This document shows, piece by piece, positions 9,247-17,242 of a DNA stretch of 64,000 nucleotides. The notes under the pieces were generated by a model. The model ran no database searches, was not told where the DNA came from, and was given only the letters and a program-made list of their open reading frames with translations. The translations under genes were made by a program, and so were the position numbers. Source of the DNA: JBKPNX01 sp050729115 (GTDB lineage: Bacteria > Pseudomonadota > Alphaproteobacteria > Geminicoccales > Geminicoccaceae); NCBI GenBank assembly GCA_050729115.1, contig JBOHKK010000001.1, positions 4,275 to 68,274 of the forward strand, written 5' to 3'. Position 1 is the stretch's first letter, and every line of letters starts with the position of its first letter.

Positions 9247-10170
9247 TTTGCTCTCCCTGCGTGTTAGTATGCGACATAAGCCTCGGACCGAATTGGTCAA
9301 GCGGCGTGGGCCCCGAGCCACGTCGAACGGCCTGCCGGGCGCGCGGACAAGGCCGCAAGGAAGTCGTGGGAAACGGGCGTGGCGCCCGGCAGGTCGGCTT
9401 CGGCGGCTTCGGCGGCTTCGGACCGGGGGACCTGCAGGCTCGGCGGAGGCTGGGCTTCTCGGGCGCGATCTGGGTCGCCGATCCGAACGCCCGTGCGCGC
9501 GCCCGCCTCGCCTCCACGCCTCGGGCCGGCCGGGCGGGGCAGGGACAGACCCGATGCTCCGGCTGGCCCGTCGCGCCTTCGACGACGAGGCCCGTCTCGA
9601 ACGCACGGGGTCCGGCCTGCTGGAGCTGTTGCCCGACGTGATCGCGCCCGGTCGCACCAGGGGCGTACCGGCCCGGACGTTTCGACCCCGCGCCCGTCGC
9701 CCGAGCGGGCACCCTGCAAACTCACGCTCCTTCGGCGTCCTCTGACCGTCGAATTTTCGAGCTTCTGACACCCGTGCCAGAATGGCGGTCGTTCGGTTGC
9801 GTCAGAGAAGCCGGCCCGACAGACAAGGAAAACGGCCGAAATCGGCCTCTCTGCCAGTGCCCGTGGTTCGGACGAATGGGCGCAAGGGCCCGCATTCGGT
9901 GCCGTTCCGGCGGGCTCGTGCGACCGGATAAAGAATGTCACGCGTGAGGCGACTGGCGGAGGGAGAGGAACTGTCGTCCAACCCTCTCCGGGCCTTTTTC
10001 AATGACTTACGAACCACACAAAATGCGGTGGATGTTGCCTGGAGAAACCTGGGCTTGCCTTTGCGGTTTCCACCTCTGCAAGGGCGGGCCGGCCGGTGAG
10101 CGGCCGGCCAGACGGCCTTGATCCAGACCTCGAGCTGCGCGCCGCCGACTCTGGTGTCCTTCCCGTGACA
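9247..10170. other. 920-bp non-coding stretch between the Liv operon and cbtA
   Basis: No credible gene is seen; the open frames here lack recognisable protein character. Three features are visible. A 9-base unit (GGCGGCTTC) is repeated about three times at 9400-9421. An imperfect stem GGAGAGG/CCTCTCC at 9962-9989 is followed by CCTTTTTC, a possible plus-strand terminator. A perfect 9-bp GC stem with a GTGAG loop lies at 10087-10109 without a T-tract. The Liv operon promoter should lie just right of 9246. Confidence 0.4.
10087..10109. repeat. Perfect 9-bp GC hairpin
   Basis: GGCCGGCCG and CGGCCGGCC are separated by five bases. It lies 60-80 bases past the end of cbtA on the minus strand. There is no T-run on either strand, so it is not a standard intrinsic terminator, but it could stabilise the 3-prime end of the hupE-cbtBA transcript. 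Confidence 0.45.
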
Positions 10171-10860
10171 CTACGTTGGCGGGCCACTCCAGGTGTGGGC
10201 GACAATTCGCTTGTACAGCCACCCGGACATCGTACCCAGCGCAATCCAGAACAAGCCAGTGGTCGCGAGTGACGCGATCACGAACTCCCGCACGAGTTCA
10301 GCCGGGGCCGACCCACCGTGCTCCGACGGCTGCGGCGCGCCGATGAGATGCGGCAGCACCATGACGGGCAATGCCAGCACCTTGACCCAAGCTGGCCTGC
10401 CGAATGCGATGAGACCGAGGCCAAGGGCCGTAGCTGCGGCTGTCCCGATCCACCAGAGCTGGCGCGTCGACAGCTCCGCCGCGGCGCTGCCCGGAAGCTC
10501 GGGCGGCAGACCGATCGAGGGAACCAGCGCGAAGACCAGGAAGCCGGCGAGGCCCCACAGGAGCCCGCGCAAGGTGTCGATCGGACGACCTGCCGTCTCG
10601 GCCAAGACAAACCCCCCCACCAGCAAGAGCCCGAACCCGACTCCGACCAGGAGGTTGGCCATGACGGTGTAGGCGGTCCGTTCGACGCCGTCCTCGGGCG
10701 ACCACGTCGCTTCGTCTGCGGTGAGCTCCGAATGGTCGGCTACTTCAAAGACCTCCGCCTCCAGGATCAACGGCGCGACCCGGACCATCTGGGCCGCGGA
10801 GATGAACGCGCCAGCAAGGGCCCCGGCGAGCAAGGCAACCGTCAGAGTGCGGGCAAGCAT
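10171..10860 (-). CDS. cbtA: Cobalt transporter subunit CbtA
   Basis: Integral membrane protein of 229 residues with five predicted helices. It matches the CbtA family: N-terminal ALLAGALAGAFISAAQMVRVAPLI, then GVERTAYTVMANLLVGVGFG (read here in parts), and the histidine-containing LPVMVLPHLIGAP in the fourth region. CbtA with CbtB is a predicted cobalt importer, known from comparative genomics of cobalamin riboswitch regulons. Here it is the last gene after hupE and cbtB, downstream of such a riboswitch, which supports the call strongly. Confidence 0.88.
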   Translation of the reverse strand: MLARTLTVALLAGALAGAFISAAQMVRVAPLILEAEVFEVADHSELTADEATWSPEDGVERTAYTVMANLLVGVGFGLLLVGGFVLAETAGRPIDTLRGLLWGLAGFLVFALVPSIGLPPELPGSAAAELSTRQLWWIGTAAATALGLGLIAFGRPAWVKVLALPVMVLPHLIGAPQPSEHGGSAPAELVREFVIASLATTGLFWIALGTMSGWLYKRIVAHTWSGPPT

Positions 10861-10875
10861 CTTGGTCGGCCTCGC

Positions 10876-11055
10876 TTAGTGGCAGGGGAAGGCGAAGCCA
10901 TGGCGGACGTCGTGCGCCGCGTTGTGCAGGACCTCCGGGCCCGCAAACCCCGTGCCGAAGAGGACGATCAATGCCAGCGCGATCAGGACGCCGGCCGTAA
11001 GCATGCGGGAGATCTTGGCGGTTTCGCCCGCATGCGCAGCGCTTGCTCGATACAT
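10876..11055 (-). CDS. cbtB: Cobalt transporter subunit CbtB
   Basis: Small protein of 59 residues, translated directly from the reverse strand. It has one membrane helix (about ISRMLTAGVLIALALIVLF) and the family's histidine-rich C-terminus EVLHNAAHDVRHGFAFPCH, a likely cobalt-binding tail on the periplasmic side. It lies 15 bases upstream of cbtA in the same operon. Confidence 0.88.
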   Translation of the reverse strand: MYRASAAHAGETAKISRMLTAGVLIALALIVLFGTGFAGPEVLHNAAHDVRHGFAFPCH

Positions 11056-11100
11056 GACTGAAGCCTTTCCTCGATGACAGTGGCCTTGCGACTACGGGGG

Positions 11101-11724
11101 TCAAAGCACAAGGAAAAGTACGACCCCGGTCGCGGCGATGGCCCAGCCGCCCTGACGCACCAGTCGCTGCAGCACGGCCCATCGCTTGAGCTGGCCGATC
11201 CCGAGCCCGACGGCATGCAGGATCGCTGTCGCGATCACGAAACCCAGGCCGTAAAGGGCGGGCGAGGCGGTCCCCGGCAGCCCGGTGCCGTGCGCATGGC
11301 CATGGAACACTGCGAACAGCATCACCAGCCCCGTGCAGGCCCAGAGCGGTGGCTTGAGCGCCAACCCGATCATCACGCCGAGGACCAGAACGGATGTCGC
11401 GATGCCGGACTCGACCCACGGCAGCGGCATCCCATAGGCGCCAAGCAGGCCGCCGAGCGCCATGGTCAAGGGGAAGGCCAACGGCAGCGGCCAGAGTGCC
11501 GGACGGCCGATCTGCGCCGCCCACAAGCCCACCGCCAGCATCGCCAGGACGTGATCGAGCCCCGAGAAGGGATGGCTGAACCCGGCGTTCCAGCCGGCTC
11601 CGGCCTCACTGAAGACATGGGCCGCCGCCTGTGGGGCAGCCAAGAGGAGGGCGGCAGCAACCGCAGCGCCTGGGAAGAGGGGACCGCTTTGCCGGCCCGC
11701 TGAGAAGGATTCTTGATTGCGCAT
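11101..11724 (-). CDS. hupE: HupE/UreJ family metal transporter
   Basis: Membrane protein of 207 residues with a signal-like first helix ending PQAAAHVF and six following helices. The family motif HPFSGLDHVLAMLAVGLWAA holds the His-Asp-His metal signature. A second His cluster, FAVFHGHAHG, lies in the middle. HupE proteins carry nickel or cobalt; placement behind a cobalamin riboswitch and before cbtBA points to cobalt. ATG at 11724 is chosen over a longer frame because GAGGGAGCC precedes it. Confidence 0.88.
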   Translation of the reverse strand: MRNQESFSAGRQSGPLFPGAAVAAALLLAAPQAAAHVFSEAGAGWNAGFSHPFSGLDHVLAMLAVGLWAAQIGRPALWPLPLAFPLTMALGGLLGAYGMPLPWVESGIATSVLVLGVMIGLALKPPLWACTGLVMLFAVFHGHAHGTGLPGTASPALYGLGFVIATAILHAVGLGIGQLKRWAVLQRLVRQGGWAIAATGVVLFLVL

Positions 11725-11835
11725 GGCTCCCTCGCCGCGTAGACCATTGCTGTCATCGCGAAGCAAGGAAGCTCCTCACGGAGAGGAGCCGCCGAGCACC
11801 GGTACACCCCGCCCGATGCGCACGCGCTGACGGTC

Positions 11836-12005
11836 TCGATGGCAGGTCTCCGGACTCGCGGCTCTACGCCTCGCGCCACCTTCCCGGTTGCCCAGTGGCT
11901 CTTTAGCGCTTGGCTCGCCGCCTACCGTAGCGGGGGCTGTCGCGGCCTTGGGCGTACCCGCACCGCGTTCCCTTTTCATCCCCAGAGGGGAACCATCGGT
12001 CGCGA
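11836..12005 (-). promoter_or_regulatory. Cobalamin (B12) riboswitch
   Basis: On the reverse strand the leader reads through the elements of the cobalamin riboswitch in order. The stem-loop GGTTCCCCTCTGGGGAT is followed by AAAAGGGAACGCGGTGCGGG, then a GCCACTGGGCAACCGGGAAG segment, and the closing B12 box GGAGACCTGCC at 11841-11851. It lies about 110 bases upstream of hupE. Binding adenosylcobalamin should turn off hupE-cbtB-cbtA, which is sensible feedback on cobalt uptake. Confidence 0.93.
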
Positions 12006-12108
12006 TGATTGCCTGAAGCCAGGTGGCGAGTCAAAGGGTCATTGATCTTGCGATTGGCGACAGTCGACCGATGGCCTGATCTTCCTGCCCGACTTGCCGC
12101 GCGATAGC

Positions 12109-13347
12109 TCAAGTGCCGTCCCGGTCGTGCGGGCGGTCCGGCCGTTGCCTTGAGGCGGGGTCGGTCGCCGCAAACGCAATGAGCGCAAAGCTCGCCAGTC
12201 CCGCTCCGGCGAGGAAGGTCGCAGGCGGTCCGTACGCGTCCCATAGTCCGCCGGCGATGACGCTCGCCGCGAGGATGGCGAAGCTCGCCACCATGTTGAA
12301 GATGCCGAACGCGGTGCCCCGTCTCGCGGCGGGCACGGCATCGGCCACGAGCGCCGCGACCAGCCCCTGCGTCAGGCCCATGTGCAGACCGAAGAGCGCC
12401 ACTCCGACCAGCACCGTGACCGGGTCCCCGGCACGGGCGAGGACTACGTCCGCGACGATCAGCACGACGATGCCGGTAAGGAGCACCTGCCGTCGCCCCA
12501 CCCGGTCGGACAGAGCGCCGGCGGGATAGGCGCTGCCCGCGTAGGCCAGGTTCATAACGACCAGGACGACCGGCACCCAGGCCAGCGCCAGACCCTCACC
12601 TTGGGCCCTGAGGATCAGGAACGCCTCGCTGAAGCGGGCGAGCATGAGAACGGACGCGGCGGCGATCAGCCACCAGAACGCCGATCCCATGGCACGAGCC
12701 GGCGCAAGGTCCAGCGCGCGCTCGGCCGAAGGCCGCGGTCTTTGGGCTTGTGGCTCCTCGACGGCCAGCGTCAGGACGACGACCGCGAGCAGGGCAGGAA
12801 CGATCGCGATCCAGAAAACCGCGCGGATGTCGTCCGCCAGCAGGATCATGAGGACGATCGCGAGCAGCGGCCCGAGAAAGGCGCCAACCGTGTCGAGGGA
12901 TTGGCGCAGGCCGTAACATGCGCCGCGCAGGTCGGGCGGGGCGAGATCGCCGACCAGCGCATCCCGTGGAGCCACCCGGATCCCCTTCCCGATGCGGTCG
13001 ACGAAGCGAGCAGTGAACACCAGCGCCACCGAATCGGCGAGTGGGAAGAGCGGCTTGGCCACGGTCGCGAGACCGTAACCAACGAGGGCGAGCGGCTTGC
13101 GACGGCCGATGTGATCGCTGAGCCGGCCCGATACCAGCTTGACGAGGGCCGCCGTGGCCTCCGCGACGCCCTCGATCACACCGACCGAGAGCGCGCTCGC
13201 GCCGAGCGCCGTGACGAGGAAGACCGGCAAGAGGCTGTGGATCAGCTCGCTCGAGACGTCCATGAACAGGCTGACGAAGCCGAGGGCCCAGATCCCGCGC
13301 GGGATGGCCCGGACACCTCGCGCAGCAGGGTCGGAGAGCGCGCTCAT
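12109..13347 (-). CDS. Major facilitator superfamily transporter
   Basis: About 412 residues, twelve hydrophobic helices in two halves. The inter-helix loop GRLSDHIGRRKPLALVGYG is the MFS signature, repeated more weakly as GALSDRVGRRQVLL in the second half. The start FVSLFMDVSSELIHSLLPVF is typical of a subgroup found beside metal and arsenic genes in proteobacteria. The substrate is unknown. ATG at 13347 is preferred; an in-frame GTG at 13383 is possible. It is encoded after a YnfA-type protein in the same direction. Confidence 0.8.
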   Translation of the reverse strand: MSALSDPAARGVRAIPRGIWALGFVSLFMDVSSELIHSLLPVFLVTALGASALSVGVIEGVAEATAALVKLVSGRLSDHIGRRKPLALVGYGLATVAKPLFPLADSVALVFTARFVDRIGKGIRVAPRDALVGDLAPPDLRGACYGLRQSLDTVGAFLGPLLAIVLMILLADDIRAVFWIAIVPALLAVVVLTLAVEEPQAQRPRPSAERALDLAPARAMGSAFWWLIAAASVLMLARFSEAFLILRAQGEGLALAWVPVVLVVMNLAYAGSAYPAGALSDRVGRRQVLLTGIVVLIVADVVLARAGDPVTVLVGVALFGLHMGLTQGLVAALVADAVPAARRGTAFGIFNMVASFAILAASVIAGGLWDAYGPPATFLAGAGLASFALIAFAATDPASRQRPDRPHDRDGT

Positions 13348-13372
13348 CGCCGTCGGGCCGAGCCCTCCGTCC

Positions 13373-13705
13373 TCAACTTGCACCCCGCGGACCGAAGAGG
13401 ATCACCGCGGCTCCCATGAGACAGATGCCGGCGCCGGTCAGGTCCCAACGATCCGGTCGCGCACCCTCGACCATGCAGAGCCATAGCAGCGACGCCGCGA
13501 TGTAGACGCCACCATACGCCGCATAGGCCCGGCCGGCGAAAGCCGCATCGATGCGCGTCAGCAGAAACGCGAACAGCGCGAGCGAGACCATGCCTGGCGC
13601 GACCCAGAACGCCGACCTGCCGAGCCGCAGCCAAGCCCAGAACGCGAAGCAGCCCGCAATCTCGGCGACCGCCGCGGCGGCATAGACTCCCAGTGCCTGC
13701 AGCAC
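13373..13705 (-). CDS. YnfA/UPF0060 family small membrane protein
   Basis: 110 residues, four membrane helices. It shows the family pattern VAEIAGCFAFWAWLRLGRSA, then ALFAFLLTRIDAAFAGRAYA and the C-terminal RPDRWDLTGAGICLMGAA. The fold resembles small multidrug resistance proteins; a transport role is likely but unproven. The GTG start at 13705 has GGGGACGAGAG before it. It lies just upstream of the MFS gene and the two are probably co-transcribed. Confidence 0.85.
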   Translation of the reverse strand: MLQALGVYAAAAVAEIAGCFAFWAWLRLGRSAFWVAPGMVSLALFAFLLTRIDAAFAGRAYAAYGGVYIAASLLWLCMVEGARPDRWDLTGAGICLMGAAVILFGPRGAS

Positions 13706-13780
13706 CTCTCGTCCCCTGACGGCGGTCAGCCGCGCTTGGGCTCCGCGAGTCCGAGCGGGCCTCGCCGGCGATGATTGCGA

Positions 13781-14092
13781 TCACGCGGTGAAGTGAGTGA
13801 ACAACTCGTCGGCAGCACCTTTCGCCTCGGGGGGTGCGGTAATATTCAGGTGGACCGCGTCGGCGCTCTCACGCACATCGAAGCGAAGGAAACCGCAGCA
13901 CGCCTTCTCGCGACGGACGAGGTCGTGCACCTCGGCCGCCGCGGACCTGTCGTAGGTAAGTTCCAGCATCAGCCCGTCCCGACGATGGCCCCGGAGCGAC
14001 TTGGCCGACAGTTTTTGGATCCACCCCACCCGAGCCTCGAAGTCGCCCGAGCCGAGCGTGCAGGCGATCGGTGGAGATTCGCTGTCCGTCAT
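13781..14092 (-). CDS. Small CCGF-motif protein linked to metal resistance clusters
   Basis: 103 residues, soluble. Its central segment VHDLVRREKACCGFLRFDV has a vicinal cysteine pair. Similar small proteins of unknown function occur next to ArsR, MerR and mer genes in proteobacteria. A thiol role in binding As or Hg ions would fit, but this is inference. It lies in the ArsR-led gene group, transcribed leftwards. Confidence 0.65.
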   Translation of the reverse strand: MTDSESPPIACTLGSGDFEARVGWIQKLSAKSLRGHRRDGLMLELTYDRSAAAEVHDLVRREKACCGFLRFDVRESADAVHLNITAPPEAKGAADELFTHFTA

Positions 14093-14146
14093 GTCTTCTC
14101 TCCTTGCTCGCAGCAGGGCTGGAAGAGCGCAACATAGTCAGGACCG

Positions 14147-14617
14147 TCAGGCGCGCTCGAACGCTGCGCCGCGGGTCTGACGGAAGCTGATCCGGCACAG
14201 AACCCAGAGGAACACGGCGAACAGCAGGTGCGGAACGAGGGAGGCCACGATCAGTTTCGGGCTGACCGCCAGCCCGAGGATGCCCCAGCCGACGATCGGG
14301 AAGAACACGAACAGCACGAGCAGCCAGAGGAAGAGGCCGAGCAGCAGCGCGTTGACCAAGGTGAGGGCGTGGCGGAACAGGGCGACGTACACCACCGACC
14401 AGGCGGTCACATAAGCGACGTGGAACAGCAGGCCGACCGGAAGAGGCAGGGGGCCTGCAAGGACGGTCTCCGCAAACGCGAGTCCGAGGGGCTTGGGCAG
14501 TGGTGAAATCCCGAGCCGAAGCGCCGGGACCATGACTGCCGACAGCAGGAGCGCGGTGGCGATCCCGATGCCGATGGCCTTGAGGAGTTCGGTGGGCGTG
14601 AGCTTGTGAAAGCGCAT
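14147..14617 (-). CDS. Uncharacterised four-helix membrane protein
   Basis: 156 residues with four clear hydrophobic segments and short loops; no conserved motif recognised. ATG at 14617 is supported by GGAGGT-like sequence (ACGGAGGTAGCC). It lies two bases after the arsR stop, so the two genes almost certainly share a transcript. Confidence 0.65.
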   Translation of the reverse strand: MRFHKLTPTELLKAIGIGIATALLLSAVMVPALRLGISPLPKPLGLAFAETVLAGPLPLPVGLLFHVAYVTAWSVVYVALFRHALTLVNALLLGLFLWLLVLFVFFPIVGWGILGLAVSPKLIVASLVPHLLFAVFLWVLCRISFRQTRGAAFERA

Positions 14618-14619
14618 GG

Positions 14620-15006
14620 CTACCTCCGTTGACCTTTCGATCCACAAGGGGACGGCTTTCCTTTGACCTCCATCGCCGCGTCGATCGGCTTGGTCGGGCA
14701 GCCGGGCAGGCATCCCGAGGGCGCATTGTCGCAGCAGTCCTCGAGCAGGAAGCTCAAGAGCCCGCTCAGTCGGTCGTACTCCACTGCATAGAAGATCTGC
14801 CGGCCAGCGCGCCGCGAGGTGACGAGATCCGCCTGGACGAGCCGAGACAGATGGAATGACAGCGCGTTCGGCGGCATGCCCATGCGTTCGCTGATCTCGC
14901 CGGCGGCCAGCCCATCGGGGCCAGCCGGTATCAGGAGGCGGAACACCGCCAAGCGTGTGTCGTGACCGAGCGCTTCGAAAGCCGCAACCGGGCTCGTCCC
15001 TCGCAT
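14620..15006 (-). CDS. ArsR/SmtB-family transcriptional regulator
   Basis: 128 residues. The winged helix is clear: FEALGHDTRLAVFRLLIPAG, then the recognition helix MPPNALSFHLSRLVQADLVT and the wing TSRRAGRQIFYAVEY. The C-terminal tail is cysteine rich (LLEDCCDNAPSGCLPGC), a plausible sensor for arsenite, Hg or another thiophilic metal. This tail is the main specificity clue. It heads the leftward group arsR, membrane protein, CCGF protein, YnfA, MFS. Confidence 0.87.
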   Translation of the reverse strand: MRGTSPVAAFEALGHDTRLAVFRLLIPAGPDGLAAGEISERMGMPPNALSFHLSRLVQADLVTSRRAGRQIFYAVEYDRLSGLLSFLLEDCCDNAPSGCLPGCPTKPIDAAMEVKGKPSPCGSKGQRR

Positions 15007-15081
15007 CCTTGAACAAATATTGAAATGTCGGCCGCCGTCAACCGGGCTCCGCCGCCGAGGGCTTCACGCCTGCGCGAGGTC

Positions 15082-16437
15082 TCAGATCAGATAGCCGAGG
15101 TCCGAAGCGGCGGAGGGATACGCGCTGACGAGCTTTCTAAGATCGGTCGCGGTGAGGCCGGTGCGCATCGCGAGCCCGAAGAAGTTGATCAGCTCGCTCG
15201 CCTCGGGGCCCAACAGGTGCGCGCCGAGAATGCGCGCCGTGCCCTTCTCGAGCAGCACCTTGGCCGCGGCATGGGTCTCGCCGACCCGCTCGACGCTGTA
15301 CCAGTCGCTCATGTCGGTGGTTTTGACCTCGACGTCGAGCCCCTGCGCGCGCGCCTCGGCTTCGTCAAGGCCGACCCGGGTCAGCTCCGGGATGGTGAAC
15401 ACGGCGCTCGGCACGCCGGTGTAGTCGGGCGTCTCGGTGTTGCCCTCGAGGAGGTTCGTCGCGACCACCGCGCCCTCCAGGCTGGCGACCGGCGTCAGCG
15501 GCGCTCCGGCGGTGGCGGCGGCGTCGCCGGCCACGTAGACCCGCGGGTTGGAGACGCTCTGCAGGAACTGGTTGACCGCGACGCCCTTCTTTTCGGCGCA
15601 GACGTTGCCTCGCTCGAGGTCCAGGCGCTCGAGTGCCGGCGCACGGCCCGCTCCGTGCACGACCAAATCCGCTTCGAAGGTCTGGTTGCGACCGTCGATC
15701 TCGGCGGTCACGCCCAAGCCTGTGCTGGTGCGCTCGATCGCTTCGACCGCCGCCTTCGCCCGGAAGTCGACACCGAGAGCGCGGGTGCGCTCCAGAAGCT
15801 TTACGACCAAGTCCGGATCGAACGCCTTCAGCGGCCGCTCGCCGCGATCGAGGACGACCACCTCGGCGTCCGCCCGGGCCGCGAGATGCGCGAACTCGAA
15901 CGAGACATAGCCGCCGCCGATGAACAGCACGCGCTGCGGCAGCTCGTCGAGCTCGAGAAAACGATCGCTTGTCGTCACGTGCTCAGCACCCTGGATCGGC
16001 AACGGCACGGGCTCGGCACCGCTCGCGATGACCACATGGCGCGCCTGCAGACGCTCGCCGCCGACCTCCAGGGCGTCAGCCGCGACGAACCGCGCGGTGC
16101 CTCTGTGCGTGACGATGCCCTTATCGGCGAAGGCCTTCTCTTTGCTGGCCGGCACCGGATCGGTGAAGCTGCGCTTGAAGCGCATCAGGCTCGGCCAGTC
16201 GATACGGACGCCCGGGTCGGCGATGCCCTTGCCGTGCAGGAGCCGGGCCGCGTCCACGACCTCGGCGCCGCGCCGAAGCACCTTCTTGGGGTCGCATCCG
16301 CGCAGCTGGCACGTGCCGCCATACGGCAGCTCGTCGACGATCGCCACCGACCAGCCGGCCGCACGGCAGCGATTGGCAACCGTGCTTGCGGCAGCGCCGG
16401 TGCCGACCACGACCAGGTCGAAGGTGTCATCCATCAC
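15082..16437 (-). CDS. FAD-dependent pyridine nucleotide-disulfide oxidoreductase
   Basis: 451 residues, class I flavin disulfide reductase (glutathione reductase/lipoamide dehydrogenase/MerA superfamily). N-terminal FAD motif is VVGTGAAASTVANRC; the redox pair lies in GGTCQLRGCDPKK, spaced C-x4-C. The NAD(P) fold is VLFIGGGYVSFEFAHLAA, and VYVAGDAAATAG is the second FAD contact. It lacks the C-terminal Cys-Cys pair and HMA domain of mercuric reductase, so it is not MerA. The substrate may be glutathione or another low-molecular thiol. It follows the DsrE-like gene by 19 bases at the end of the mer region. Confidence 0.83.
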   Translation of the reverse strand: MMDDTFDLVVVGTGAAASTVANRCRAAGWSVAIVDELPYGGTCQLRGCDPKKVLRRGAEVVDAARLLHGKGIADPGVRIDWPSLMRFKRSFTDPVPASKEKAFADKGIVTHRGTARFVAADALEVGGERLQARHVVIASGAEPVPLPIQGAEHVTTSDRFLELDELPQRVLFIGGGYVSFEFAHLAARADAEVVVLDRGERPLKAFDPDLVVKLLERTRALGVDFRAKAAVEAIERTSTGLGVTAEIDGRNQTFEADLVVHGAGRAPALERLDLERGNVCAEKKGVAVNQFLQSVSNPRVYVAGDAAATAGAPLTPVASLEGAVVATNLLEGNTETPDYTGVPSAVFTIPELTRVGLDEAEARAQGLDVEVKTTDMSDWYSVERVGETHAAAKVLLEKGTARILGAHLLGPEASELINFFGLAMRTGLTATDLRKLVSAYPSAASDLGYLI

Positions 16438-16456
16438 GGTTTCCCAGAGAGTGTGG

Positions 16457-16981
16457 TCAGTAGACGAGGTAGTCGGCGTCGGCGGTCAGAACCTGCAGGA
16501 GAGCCTGCAGTTCCAGCGGCTCCAGGGCGTCGTCGATCCGCTGCGGATCGATCTGGTAGAGGAGCGCCATGGTCGTGTTGTAGTAGATCTCGGCGCCCTT
16601 CGCCTTGATGAAGTCGAGGTACGCGCCGTAATCGTGCGGCACCTCCTCAAGCGGCACGCCGAACTGCTCGGCGAGCGAGCGCCGCTCGCGCTCGGGGAGC
16701 GCGGCGCGGTCCATTGCGGTACTGTCGATGCCGAGCCAGCCCCGCCAGCCATACCCGCGGGCAACCGAGGTCACGGCGCTGCCGTCGAACACGATGGTCA
16801 CCGGCCTGCCCTCGGCGAGCGCCGCCCAAGCCACATTGGGCACCACGCAGATCTGTGCGTCGTCGACGCTGAGCGCGGTCTTGACGTGGAAGACGAGTGG
16901 CCGCTCTGCCGCGGCGACCATCGATGCCGCCGGCAGGAGGGCGAATAGAGTGAGCGCGAGTATGGTGTAGCGCGTGATCAT
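16457..16981 (-). CDS. Periplasmic DsrE-like protein
   Basis: 174 residues with a signal peptide ending near MVAAAERP. The mature part starts LVFHVKTALSVDDAQICVVP and continues WAALAEGRPVTIVFDGSAV, the pattern of DsrE/DsrF-like proteins. Members handle persulfide sulfur or have unknown roles; the cysteine in AQICVVP is the only one. It overlaps the upstream small membrane gene by four bases and belongs to the mer transcript. Confidence 0.7.
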   Translation of the reverse strand: MITRYTILALTLFALLPAASMVAAAERPLVFHVKTALSVDDAQICVVPNVAWAALAEGRPVTIVFDGSAVTSVARGYGWRGWLGIDSTAMDRAALPERERRSLAEQFGVPLEEVPHDYGAYLDFIKAKGAEIYYNTTMALLYQIDPQRIDDALEPLELQALLQVLTADADYLVY

Positions 16982-17235
16982 CGCGGTGATTCCAGCCGCT
17001 TCGGCTCGCGGTGGGCACGACCCTCCGCGAGCAAGCGCCCCTCCGTGCGCTTCGAGCTCCCGACGACCACCACCACGATCAGCCCGATCAGCGCGGCGCC
17101 CAGCAGCCACCGGCCAGCACCATCCAGCAGCCAGACGCCGAGGCCGCCGAGCGCCCCTGTCGCAGCCAGCGTCAGCCCAACGCAGCAGGCCACCTTCGCC
17201 AGCAAGAGGACGAGAACCTTATCGCCGGTCGCCAT
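16978..17235 (-). CDS. Small two-helix membrane protein with a CC pair, mer operon
   Basis: 85 residues, two membrane helices. The first holds a vicinal pair (LLAKVACCVGLTLAATGA), which recalls the mercuric-ion binding CC of MerT, MerF and MerC, although it is not clearly a member of any of them. The tail is basic and cytoplasmic. It lies seven bases after merA. A helper role in Hg transport is inference only. Confidence 0.6.
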   Translation of the reverse strand: MATGDKVLVLLLAKVACCVGLTLAATGALGGLGVWLLDGAGRWLLGAALIGLIVVVVVGSSKRTEGRLLAEGRAHREPKRLESPR

Positions 17236-17242
17236 CGCCTCA

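Noticed and set aside
9297..9941. Open frames in the Liv-cbt intergenic stretch
   Set aside because: Composition is Arg/Ala/Gly-rich, with no domain, ribosome site or neighbour support. A possible short reading from 9553 (LARRAFDDEARLERTGSG) was not strong enough.
9962..9998. Possible intrinsic terminator
   Set aside because: Stem of seven pairs with a long loop and a T-run five bases away; orientation does not match the end of a known gene.
15082..16437. Calling the flavin reductase a second MerA
   Set aside because: The C-terminal Cys pair needed to bind Hg(II) is missing; it ends ASDLGYLI.
16978..17235. Assignment of the small CC protein as MerC or MerF
   Set aside because: It has only two helices and lacks the flanking residues of either family; true MerF is at 18668-18892.
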